Assembly (NCBI GenBank): GCA_021234535.1
Contig: CM037830.1
Coordinates: 8,187,252-8,251,251 of the forward strand
From: Stichopus chloronotus
Taxonomy: Eukaryota; Echinodermata; Holothuroidea; Aspidochirotida; Stichopodidae
DNA: 64,000 bases
Direction of reading: 5' to 3'
Position 1 is the first letter of the stretch; every line of letters starts with the position of its first letter. Positions 51,601-61,670 of this stretch are shown here, piece after piece. The position numbers and the translations under genes were made by a program. The notes under the pieces were generated by a model. The model saw nothing but the letters and a program-made list of their open reading frames with translations. It had not been told where the DNA came from and did not search any database.

Positions 51601-54600
51601 TGTTGCAGTGATTGCAATGTACAGTAGCAACACTGACTACTATATGCAATATCACTGCCTTGATGGGAGTCCACTACTGCACATAAAATGCCAGCAAGTT
51701 CAGGTACAGACTACTATACTTCTAAATTCTGTCTTTGATGAGTGAATACTGTAGAATGTGTGTTGCTCTCTCTTAAACATTCATGTTTAGTGATCAACCT
51801 CGTCATAACCACACTGGCCCAATTGCTACTGTACCGTACGCCCTTTTCCATGCACTAGATTGTGACTTTGTGCGGGATCAAAGCCTTAGCTTTCAAAGCT
51901 TAAAACCAGTGTTCACAACTTCCCTTCAAATTTTGTGCCCTTTCAGAATCCCAGGCACTGCAACTGCCTCATGTATTTGGTGCTCTCACAGCCAGATGCA
52001 GCATCTTGGACAAACTTCACTGTTTCAGGTTGATCGATTTTTTAACTTTGGACTATAATGAACACAAAAACTTCATTGAAGCAATTCAAACAATCCCCTT
52101 TTATGGTTCAGTGGTCTGAGTGACATGAGGCATCACTGAGTTGACTGTAGACCATGCCTTACAGTTACACAGTACTATACACTAAATGCTTTGTAGGACT
52201 TGGGATGCAAAACTTTTTTAGGTAGATTAGCACAAGTTACTTCTCTTGGTGCAAAAGTGGAAAGAGACATACAGTAGGCACACAGGGGGAAAGAGGGCAC
52301 AGTGTTAGAACCTTTTTGGAGGTTGCATTGCACGTAGTCGAACAATGCATCAATTCGTGTAATCAAGGAGCATGTTAGATCGAGTCACTCAGGAATATCC
52401 ACACCAGTGAGTTGTGGGGAATGCTGTCGCTATGTAAGCTACTGTATGATCTGAGTCATTATTTCTATGTTACCAGTGTCATTTGCTGCTTTGCATTTTT
52501 TTTTTATGGGAAACAACGAACCGTTAGTTTTCACTTTGACAAGATCGTTCATGTTGTGCCCCCTTTATTTTGTCATCAGCACAGTTCTTTTGTCATACAT
52601 GTGACACAAAGAGCTACATTTCATTTGCAGTAGCTTAGTTTCAGTACTGTGACAGCTCCCTGGTTTGCAATGTTCACCAGTGACCACAATGTACTTGCCC
52701 TTCTCATTGGATGTTATTATCAAACATTGACCTATCCAATTTGCAGGGTAAATTTTGGCAAAATGTTCCTCTCTGAACTGCTGTACAGTAGTTCTGGCAC
52801 ATGGTCTCCATTCTTTCTTGTGAACCAAAAAAAATTGTGGTTGAATGGCATCTACTGTCCCTGTACAGTGGAACAGTGACTGTGCTTTGATATAGTTGTA
52901 ACTACAGTGGGCCAGGGTTAGTGTTGGCTTAAAGGGAAAATGCAGTCACCCCAATATTAAACTTGTATCTGTCCCCTGTCCTAATTCATGGATGGCTCTT
53001 TTCAACAGGTTACATTTTTTTGTGCCACTGGTTTGCTAAATTTATGCAAGTTATTTGTTAAGTTTGAATGCACAGTAATTGGAAATACCCTGAAAGATAT
53101 CTGTAAGTTACAAAAAGAGGAGATTTGTATGACCACGCTGATGCTTTAGAATAAGTTGGGGTGACCGCTTCTTCCCTTTAAAACTAGCTGCAGTGGTGAA
53201 GTACCCAATTACATCCTGACTAAATTGAAGTTCACATAAATTTGCCCTAAACACTTTACTGTACAGTTGTATCATAATGACTGGGTCATTGACATCTGGA
53301 ATATTGACCAGACTACAGTATGATAAACATCAAAAACACTCACTGTAACAGTATAGTATGCACTGTATATTAGCTGTGTTCTCCACTGATGTTCAGGAGA
53401 AGGGGGGGGGGGGGGGGAAGCCACACATGAAGGGAGATGGGTTTGAGGGTAGCAGGTTCAACCTTTAACCTTCAGAAGTGTTTTGTAGTTGAGATGATAA
53501 AGATCTATGCTAATTGTACCTCTCAGAAACCATTTCTTATTCTACCATGTAAAATGACAGTAGTCTATATTATTGTCATTTTTTGGCTGAGCAAAGCTTT
53601 TGTATGGGGGGAAGGTTTTTGTGGGGCACATTGTTTCAGGGGGTGTTTATTTTCACTAAGGCGTGGGCTTCCCGCCTCCCATTTCCTCTGTGGGCATACC
53701 GAATCAGAACAGGCACTACAGTATCACGGTGCTCATTCAAATATGGTGAAACTGCTGTAGAATACACTTATCATGTGTTGTATACATACAGTAGGCTTGT
53801 ACGTAGTGTTTTGATCACTCATTGAACATCTAAGATTGTTAGTTCTCTTGGACTATTAGTAGTTTTATCTTTATCATTATCATCATTTCCTCCTTGAAAG
53901 TCCTGTACGGGCTGATAGCCCCCCCCCTGTAGGCTGGCTGGTTGGTATGTTATTTTTTTTGGGGGGGGGGAAGAGAGGGAGGAGAAAGAGGCTCATCTAA
54001 AAGTTTCCATGAAGCTCACATCGAACAGCAAAACTCTGTCGACAGAAGGGAGAACCAGGAGAGGTGCACATCAGTGCCAACTGGTGAAGCCAGATTCTTG
54101 GAGTTTACCCTTTCTTGACGCCAGCTTATACAAGAATTAATCACTTTGAGATGATGGATTTATAAGGGAATTATTTTCAAGTTATAAATAGATGCTGGTC
54201 TTATAGTAGAAGCACAGTTCCTGATTGTTCCTGTTTCAGCATTGCATGTCAGTCAATGAAAGAAGGTTTTTGTTCTGTGTATTTTTCCATTCTATGGCTC
54301 CACTAACCGATATGAGGAAACTGTGAAAGAGAACTCCTGACTTCAGTTGTAAATCAATAAAAAAAAATATGCCCTCAGGGCTGCCCTCCATACTTGTCTC
54401 TACAATTATATACACACAAAGATATATTCAATAAGTTATGAATACATAGTTACCATGCCCATAAAGAATATCATAAGTTTTGGTTTGTGGTGATGTAGGC
54501 TTATGAGGGTGGCATCTCTTAGGTTAAATATAAATCTGGGAAGACTGACTATTGTGCAGAAGTGCATACCTGGTGGGACTTGATGATGTTTTTTTTTTAT

Positions 54601-57001
54601 GCCATTGGTGGATCCAGTCGGGGGCACAATATGCATATGTCCCCTTTATTAGAAATCAAGGAAACTGTATAAAATGAAAAACAAAAAGGATAAAAGGAGA
54701 CCATGGAAGAAAGATAGCGTGATGTAGAGTATGAAGTCCAGAAGGTGCTTCTTCTCAAGTAAAGTAAAACGTTATGCAGTGTTATTTAAATTTCCTCTAA
54801 AAAAGTTGAGGGTTGTCTCCCTGGACCTCCTCCCAGGATGGCAATCCATCGGTTTTCCTTGCTGTCACAAAAATCCTGGATAACCATGAACTGCATATAT
54901 GTCTCGAGAGTCAGATTAATGTAGACCTTCTGATGACTGGCTGTCAGATTACATTCAGATGTGTAACACCAAGATGTAGACCTGTTCAGATCTTGGAATA
55001 TACCAGCAACCTGAGCAGATTACATAATATTAAAAGGCACCAATAGCATCCTGAGTGGAATTAAGAAATAACAATAAATGTGGGCAGTGCACAATGTGGT
55101 TGCCCTGCTCATGCACTATAGCCTATTAGTTTTAATCCTTTGCTGGTCAGGTTAGTAACGCTGAAAGCAGAAAAACAAAAAAGAAACATTCTCTAGCTGA
55201 ATTAAGCCCTCCTTTTGCTACAGAATACAGCATGCGGCTCAGGTTCGTTGTCAGATGTCCAAGTTTTGTGAATGGCCTCAGACAATTATTCCTGTGTGCT
55301 GATTACTGAAACTAGGGTGGATATAAATGGTTTCTTATGCAACCGTTTTGTTTTGTCATTGCAGGTGGAAAGGCTGTTCAGACCGTACATGGATAAGAGG
55401 GGAGCGTACATCCTCAGAAACAGCAACAGTGAAAACAATGCTTTAACCATATCAGTAGTGTGAGTAGTAGTCTGTAAATTTTGTAGAAAGATTCTCTGGA
55501 GACATGAAGCCTGGAAGTAAAATAATGATTTGACACCTAGGCTGATTGTAAGCTGTGATTTTACTTCATGCCTCACATATCTCAGCACAGCAACTGTATC
55601 CTCACCTACACCATGCTCAAAGTAGTGGTAATGTTGGAATAGCCCAATGGCCATCCTGCACCATACGGCACCAGAGTGCCCTTTTTCCAAATTGGCCATT
55701 CTGTGTGCTGTGTGTGTGTTTGTTTGGTGAATTTCCTTGTTTTCGTAGTGCACAGGGTGATGTGATTCATCCATGCTACTGTGAAAATTTTGGCTCTCTC
55801 ACATTGCTTGTAGCTATTTCATTGAATCAAAATCCGTGGCATTCTGTGGTATTCTTTCAATATCACACAGGACGTGGTAAATATTTCTTCTCGTTAAATA
55901 CTATTCACTACTGTATATTCTCTGCATTGTATTTTCAACCAAATTCTCCTCTCGCTTCTTCGAGAAAATTTGTGAGAGGCAAACAAGGGCGAGCTACTGT
56001 AGGCCTTAGAGGGCGTGGTGCTAGAATTTGTTTTGAGGACGATTTGAGCATAGGGTCAAATGTATGCATTAGTGAGGCAAGGGTCAAAGTATAGTCACTC
56101 GTGAATACCCACACCAGGAAGTTGTGGGGAATATCACACAGGATGTGGAAAATATTTCTTCTCACTAAAATACTATTCACTGCTGTGTATTCTCAGTGCT
56201 GCTGAAGTATGTACAGGGCTATCACATTCTTGCTAAGTGGGCATGAGTGTAGAAAATACAATAGAGCAATAGAAACTTTCACACATCAGTGTGCAGTATC
56301 TCCTTACCTAGGAATATTTTCTAGTACTGTGGTTTTGCTCTCTGTGTGGTATAAATTATCAAAGCCTGTCAAATCAAACTTGCCTTATCTTTACCTTATT
56401 TGCTTCTAGAGACAACAAGACTCACATATATCATTTCCGTGTCACCCATCTCCCGGACGGCAAGTACATTGTTGGTGGTTCAAGGCATTTTGACTCCATA
56501 CAGAAGGTCATGGATCATTTCCACCAGCAGTCTGTGCCAGGACACGAAAACTCTCGCCTGCTCTTGAGCCATCCAATTGAAAGGAAGCCCAGCTCGAAAG
56601 AGCCCTCCAGTGACATCATGGACAGGCCCCCCATGCCCACGCCCCGGGACCCGATATACAATTCAAACAAGCATTACTATTCTGCTCCTCAAGAGAGAGA
56701 CCACTTGGACACAGTCTTAGCCAGATGCAAAGAAGCCGACGAGTACTTTGAAAAACGGTCCAAAAAATGCTCTTGTGGACTCTACATGTGGGAATCGGAG
56801 CTGGTCCAAGGGTGGATGATGCACAGAGATACGGAAGGGCCAGATGCCCAGGGACAGATTTTCTTTTTGGACACTAAAACAAACAATTCGGCGTGGGATC
56901 TACCCCCTCAAGTGGAGAAAGAGCTGATGGAAACTTCGTTAGTCAAGTGGGAAAACATGAAAAAATTGAAAAAGGAAGCAAGGCAACAAACACTGAGATG
57001 A
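42684..57001 (+). CDS. SH2-WW adaptor protein (SH3BP2-like SH2 domain)
   Basis: Coding exons 42684-42815, 55365-55459, 56410-57001 (TGA 56999-57001), junction phases 0 and 2. ATG 42735 (residue 1 here; 255 aa) has the better context, A at -3 and G at +4; ATG 42684 gives 272 aa. The frame is open back to a TAG at 42612, and an acceptor-like ctctttag lies at about 42581, so upstream UTR exons are likely. The SH2 spans about 18-115: FYHGSM (18-23), then VERLF, GAYILRNS with the phosphotyrosine-binding Arg45, YHFRV with His67, and a LLLSHP end. This pattern (EVERLF..LRNS..LLLxHP) resembles SH3BP2. A Pro-rich linker (RPPMPTPRDP, 131-140) follows, then a WW-like domain at about 194-225: Trp194, GQIFFLDTKTNNSAWDLPP with Trp221, and a longer first loop than usual. 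A basic helix ends the protein. Expected role: cytoplasmic phosphotyrosine adaptor. SH3BP2 itself is PH-SH2, so this is not a plain orthologue. Confidence 0.88.
42889..43191. mobile_element. CAGTG-ended interspersed repeat, copy 3
   Basis: Aligns with 35936-36174 and 36562-36829 ('gaatcccgcacaaa', 'gaggttgtagctaca', 'aatctttaccaa', 'ctccctccttgattt') and ends 'ccttggtgtaaacactg'. The middle contains an insertion relative to the other copies. Confidence 0.65.
43202..43591 (+). other. Uncharacterised 129-codon open frame inside the giant intron
   Basis: Intronless ATG-to-stop frame predicting two or three amphipathic/coiled helices and a hydrophobic C-terminus (YIYSSIRSFLFFLFGV). No family recognised. 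In AT-rich DNA of this size a few frames this long arise by chance, so it may be spurious. It begins right after a repeat copy. Confidence 0.15.
44821..45240. mobile_element. Near-palindromic foldback MITE (about 205-bp arms, TA target)
   Basis: The left arm from AAGGCGCATTCACACTACAA is the inverse of the right arm (TTGTAGTGTGAACGCGCCTT), continuing through 'gatatcggat', 'ctccatctctgat', 'agaacca', 'tttgtcaacttgtgtaaa' to a centre where 'acagcttttatcgga' meets its complement. Flanked by TA on both sides (44821-44822, 45239-45240), as in Tc1/mariner-like insertion. No coding capacity. A transcript of the host intron would fold into a long hairpin. Confidence 0.9.
45683..46440. repeat. Satellite of about 120-157-bp units with DR1 nuclear-receptor motifs
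   Basis: Five units begin 'cttgtaaacacgatatctc' at 45683, 45840, 45985, 46130 and 46250. Three carry the exact direct repeat AGGTCAAAGGTCA (45784-45796, 45940-45952, 46085-46097), usually followed by 'tttggggtca', a third half-site. The fifth is degenerate. A related pair sits at about 48190-48480. Confidence 0.88.
46625..47217 (+). mobile_element. TTAA-flanked MITE, family 'AGGAGAAGG', intact copy
   Basis: TTAA at 46625-46628 and 47214-47217, termini AGGAGAAGG and CCTTCTCCT just inside. 593 bp, no transposase. Second copy at 1849-2385. Confidence 0.85.
47493..47844 (+). mobile_element. TTAA MITE, family 'AGGGAAATAGGGCG'
   Basis: TTAA at 47493-47496 then AGGGAAATAGGGCGTTT; the right end AAACGCCCTATTTCACT is its inverse and is followed by TTAC, a one-base-decayed TTAA. 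352 bp. Other copies at 38583 and 30905. Confidence 0.8.
48190..48480. repeat. Two diverged units of the DR1 satellite
   Basis: Contains 'aggtcaaaggttatttggggtga' in pieces, 'ccttgtatacatgatat' and a second 'gtggaggtgaaaggtcattttgagtca'. Same family as 45683-46440, 1.7 kb away, with decayed DR1 motifs. Confidence 0.7.
51093..51150. repeat. Short tandem repeat, 13-bp unit TTATGGCGTGACG
   Basis: About four copies with single changes (ttatggcgtgacg, ttacggcgtgatg, ttatggcgtgacg, ttaaggtgtgaca). An isolated ttacggcgtgaca is near 50900. Confidence 0.8.
52384..52420. repeat. Hairpin-bearing interspersed repeat, copy A
   Basis: 'gtcactcaggaatatccacacc' followed by 'gttgtgggga' (split here). Shares its core with 56094-56130 and 61634-61670. 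Confidence 0.6.
52929..53181 (+). mobile_element. TTAA-flanked MITE, family 'AGGGAAAATGCAGTCACCCC'
   Basis: TTAA at 52929-52932 and 53178-53181. The inner termini pair imperfectly: AGGGAAAATGCAGTCACCCC against GGGGTGACCGCTTCTTCCCT. 253 bp, no open frame. Confidence 0.85.
55858..56200. repeat. Direct duplication pair in the second SH2-WW intron
   Basis: About 68 bp at 55858-55925 recur at 56131-56200 ('atatcacacagga(c/t)gtgg', 'aaatatttcttctc', 'atactattcact'), 273 bp apart. The interval includes the hairpin repeat copy B. Confidence 0.8.
56094..56130. repeat. Hairpin-bearing interspersed repeat, copy B
   Basis: Core 'gtcactcgtgaatacccaca' then 'ggaagttgtgggga'. CCCACA can pair with TGTGGG. 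Confidence 0.65.
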
Positions 57002-57951
57002 AATAGAGTGTTATTTAATTGAACAGAAGAGAATTTGTCAGCTCTGTTTTCAGTGTTGTAAATCTAGTACTTAAAACTATGCATCCTCAAATAATGTATT
57101 TTTTTTGTTTTCGTTTTCTTCTCACATTTGTATCTATCTACTCAGACATGTGAAATCTTGACAAGTCATTGGATTCTTGCTCAGAAGGGCTGAAAGGGAG
57201 TCTTGTCTACTGTATGCAAATTGCACAGTGTTTTGTTTTTTTGAAAGGTGGACTTGACTTTGAGAAATGACTTACATGTGTGAAAAAGAGTGGAATTGAT
57301 ACATGTGAAGTCGCACCCGTTGTGCGTTTCAGATACCTGGACCAGTTTTTTGTCCTTTCAGCTCATGTAAATCAAGTCTCAATTTGCTTCTGGTAATTTC
57401 GCAGGGACATTTGCATAATTTCAAGTCCCTGAAAGGAAAACTGTCGTGTTGCGTATTCTACTGTGAAGCTGTTGGCCGGGTGTGTTTTAGATGGGCTGAC
57501 ATGCTCAAAGTCAGATAAAGTTAGATCAAATTGATGAAGCGATCAAATTCCATGTGAACATGTTCACAGTCTGGATGCGCTGCAATGATTTTGCTCTTCA
57601 GTCAGGGATTAAACTAGATTTATTTGAAATGTAAGCAAATTTCATTCATGTTTTAAGGCCATGTGCTGTATGTTCTTTACATTTTCAAGCAGCAGTCACT
57701 TTTAAAGCAATGCCAGTGTCCAGACTGCTGGCCTCTGGACTTCGATCACTCTTGTGTAGCTCTGTGGCTAAAAAATTTTGGGATCCGTTTTGGAGTTGAG
57801 GTAAATTGGGGTGGTCTTTGTGACATTAGGGAACCTAGTATGCGTGTAGCTTTCTGTTATCAATATTGGGGAAAATCCCAGAGTGGTCCCTTTGACTTTG
57901 TGATTGCAGTAAGCTCCAGGATAGCCATATGGCTTTCTCTTACAGTGACTG

Positions 57952-57957
57952 AATAAA
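57952..57957 (+). terminator. Candidate poly(A) signal of the SH2-WW gene
   Basis: First AATAAA after the stop, about 950 bases downstream. Later AATAAA hexamers (for example 61189-61194) leave a longer 3' UTR possible. Confidence 0.35.
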
Positions 57958-60900
57958 CCCCCGGTCTCTTGCTGTCACCAATTTCACAGGAAAACCTTCA
58001 GGTGGGGGTCCCAGCTGCAGTTTTTTGGCTAAACTGCAAGAGGGAAGTGGAGCCTGGGGAGGCAATTTTGGGGAATATAAGGGTTATTTTTATCAAAAAT
58101 ATTTTGGTATGCCCTGCGTCAACCGATGATGGCGCTCCACATAGCCTTCCCATAGTTTTAGTACAACATCAGTTGACCATGTGGCCCTTGTCATCATGAA
58201 CCCAGGGGCACTGGTGAGAAGATGAAAGAGGAAGAATGTGACTGTAATCATAACAGAAACCGTGATATCTTCCATGTGGTCACTCAACCTCAGCTGGTGG
58301 TGTCATATTATTGTACAAAGGTGTAACCCCCCCACCCCACCACCTGCTTCAGTATTTTCCATATTAAATTCACCTATGGTATGCATCCATTTTCAAATCA
58401 TTCATGTGCAATGCGGTTAAAATAAATTATGGTCAGTTATTTTATTTTTATTTTTTTCAACTGGTGGTTGTACTGTAAGTCAATTTGCTTTCTTTTTTAT
58501 TTTTAAGTTTTTTTTTTTTTTTTTAACTGGCCTGCTGTGGATTGAATAATGAATCCAGTTTGCTCCAGATAAATGAGGTTCAATAATAAGATTGGTAATG
58601 TTGGAAGTAGTTGCCCTCCGGTGATTGTTGTCAATGTTTCAATGAGTGTGGCATAGTCACTGTCTGAGTTTGTTCAACTATGAGATCACATAAAGGATGT
58701 TATTTTCCTGGTAGGTTAAACATCATCAAGTAAAACAGTTAAAGCACGTGATACCAGGTTTACCATTGTGCATGGAAATAGGTGAAAGTGGTTTTGTAAA
58801 TGATAACATCTCCTGCAATTGTCACAGAGTTAAACCCCCCTCTACAGCAAACTACTGCTGAGGAAATGTCAGATTAAGTAAATTCCTGCTGGAGGGGAAC
58901 CCTTGACTGCTGTGCTCAGAGGGGACTTACGGAAACCTGCAAACAATTCGCAGTCTTTAATTGGAACCAAGGGCTCGACAGGAATCGGTTTAAATGCACA
59001 GAAAGGAAACTTTCAGTTACAGAGATCTTTAAAACTTCACAGAGACCTGTAAGAAAGTGCAACACCCAGTCGAATCAAAATGTTTTGATGGGGGTCACCC
59101 ACGCGATACTTTGAAGCGAAGTTTTTGATGGTAGCAAATTGTAAACAATAGAGTGAAAGAAAAATGTAATACATGAAAGTCCTTGTCAGGGGCATGAGAC
59201 ACAGGAAGTGCGTAAAGCTAATGATGGTATATGCATATGGTGTTTCACAGCCAGGCAGCTGCCAAATCCAGCAGTGAAAAGCAATTTACCGTACCTGTCA
59301 CACCAGGTTTTGCAGTAACGTGTAGTCGATCTGCTACCAGATGGTGAAACTTCCTATCATGACTTGTTAATGAGGGTATGCCAGGAAGTAATGTTAGATA
59401 TGAGTCATTGAAATGGAATCTAAATATGGACCCACTTTCACAACACAAATGAAGGTTCACCCATCGTGACTGTCATCGAGCAGGTATCGTATACAGGTAA
59501 TGCTGGCAGTACAGATCTTGTCGAGTCACGTTCAGGTCACACACACACGTTTGTCATGCAAACGAACCGTTCATGTCGGTTACACTGTGAGTTACCTTTA
59601 CATGTTCACATTACTGTGCTGTGATTCTATAAGGGAATGAAGGGGTGGGGAGAGGGCTGGTGGGGCAGAGGTGGGGTAAGAATCATCTGGTATCTTGATG
59701 ATGAGCTTATGAGGGAAACATTTGTGTTCATATAAAATAAATCAAGTGATTGCAGTAATTTTTTTTTCTTTTGGTAAAAGTACCTCTTGTTTTGGTTCAT
59801 GAATACTTCCATGTTTGATCAGATAGCAAGTGGCAGTGCAATGTGACATAGGCATGATACTCTGTGTAAAATATAAATTGGTTGGTAGAAGCTTGACAGT
59901 ACTACTAAGAGAGCTGCACGTGCCAACCTTTCTTATTGGGCCTTCACAAGCTTGGTTGACTTGAAGGAGCTTACCAGTAATGTTATATATTCTCTTTCCT
60001 GGGTATTTCATGCTTTCATTTTTTCCTGCTTTTGTAAATGTTGAAAGTAAGGGCAGTGAAAATTTCAAAAGTTGCAGTTTTTGTTGTCTGTGCTGATTAT
60101 CAGTGAACCCCCTCTTTTAGAGGTGAGAGAGGGTGGGAGGGAGGGGGGCAGTTAATATCTGTCATTTTCACCACCTGTTCAGAAAACTCACTGATCAGTT
60201 ACCATTTTAATCACATGTGTTCCCTATAACAGCTTGGTTTGCCGAAAGACGTAGATCTCTCTCTCTGGCCCTCACCATCGAGTGCCAACTCACGTGTATG
60301 TCCCTCCACGCTTGATATTTCCATCAAATGAAGATGTGGTATTTCAGGATGTATGTAGTTTTGAGCAGAAGGTACAGATGCTCATCAGAAAAATGTTCTC
60401 CATCTATCAGACATTCCCGTCATGTTCCTTGTCACAAAATTGTCCTTTCATGAACATATGTCTCTTCCCTCCACTTTTCTTTCAATAGTTGTCATTTTGA
60501 GTAATCAACTGTGACTGCAATTTGTCTAAGTATCGAGACGGACCTTGGTTTCAACGAAACCAATCAGGGTTTTGACCAACTGGGTTATGGGATGCAGAAA
60601 CAATGTGTGGTCAAAGCACTACTTTTTACGGAGTGAATGAGTTGGGACAACAAAATTATAAATATTCAGAAGTCAGATTCTGTTCAGCATGTTGTACTGC
60701 TATACTGGTGAAGTCATTGAGGTTCCATGTGGCTCCTGTTCTGGTAATTGGAAAAGTAAACACACAGTGTACTGTACTTGTACATTCAACCAATCTTGTA
60801 CTACCTCAAATTAAAGTATCGGATAGGGAGTTCTTGATAGAAACACATGGAATTGTAGTGGCACTTTTCTCCTACGACAGTAAATGCATCAGTTTTCTCT

Positions 60901-61633
60901 CCTTTTTCAGTTTTTTACCATCGTCTGTCGTCATGAATTTAATTGTATTTTCCAGTACTATTTTATACCATCAAATCTTGTGATTTTTTATGATTTTTGT
61001 TTTAAATTTTTTCAGTGATGACATTCATTACATTAGTTCAGTTCAATTTTCCTTCTTATGCTTGGGAACCTGAATTATTGTCTATCAAGCATAGCCTGGC
61101 CAAACTAACTTCAAGCCAACATAATTTTTTATATACGCAATTTCATTGTTAACTCTATGTACATTTTGGATGACTTTGTAATATTTTAAATAAACATCTT
61201 CAAGAAGTGTATGGAAAACTTACTGACGATTTGAGTTTGTTATTTTGTTGATTTCAGTTGGAATGTCCTCAAGCTGAAGTTCATCCCAGATCAGTGAAAT
61301 CTTAAAATGCAAGGGTGGGGGGGGGGAGGTTTCATATTACGCATACTCATACTTCCCTCATAGAAGCCTAACGTTAATCAAATTCTGCATTGATTAGTAG
61401 AAACAATCAGTTACATTCAACATTCTTAGGACATCTGAGATGTCTCAAAGATGCAAATGTGAGATTGATTTCTTATCCTCTTTTATCTTGAGAGGTCAGG
61501 AAATCAAATCTGGAGCTCTGATACAGTATCTTTGAGTGAATTCGGGTGAATTACCTTTGAGTGATCCTGAGCATAAAGGGCGTGCTTGCAAAGCTGTGTT
61601 AAACTGTGCATTAGTGTAAGCAAGGTGTATATA

Positions 61634-61670
61634 CTCACTCGTGAATACCCACACCGTTGAGTTGTGGGGA
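61634..61670. repeat. Hairpin-bearing interspersed repeat, copy C
   Basis: 'ctcactcgtgaatacccaca' then 'ccgttgagttgtgggga'. Together with copies A and B it defines a conserved 37-bp core; copies B and C also share upstream 'agggcgtg' and 'tgcattagtg'. Confidence 0.65.

Larger units (their letters stand above)
42816..55364 (+). other. First coding intron of the SH2-WW gene (12.5 kb)
   Basis: Donor GTTAGT at 42816, acceptor gcag ending 55364. It splits the SH2 domain just after its first helix begins (KEKE / VERLF). It is filled with repeats: a CAGTG repeat, a foldback element, the DR1 satellite, three TTAA MITEs, the hairpin repeat at 52384, and G-runs at 53402-53417 and 53961-53970. No additional exon was recognised. 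Confidence 0.75.

Noticed and set aside
55286..56094. Overlapping long frames on both strands (179 codons plus, 162 codons minus)
   Set aside because: They overlap each other, sit in the intron between two firm SH2-WW exons, show no domain, and the plus frame runs into a local duplication. Chance is the better explanation.
60603..60983. 126-codon plus-strand frame
   Set aside because: In the 3' flank of the SH2-WW gene; composition is T-rich and hydrophobic without a family signature.
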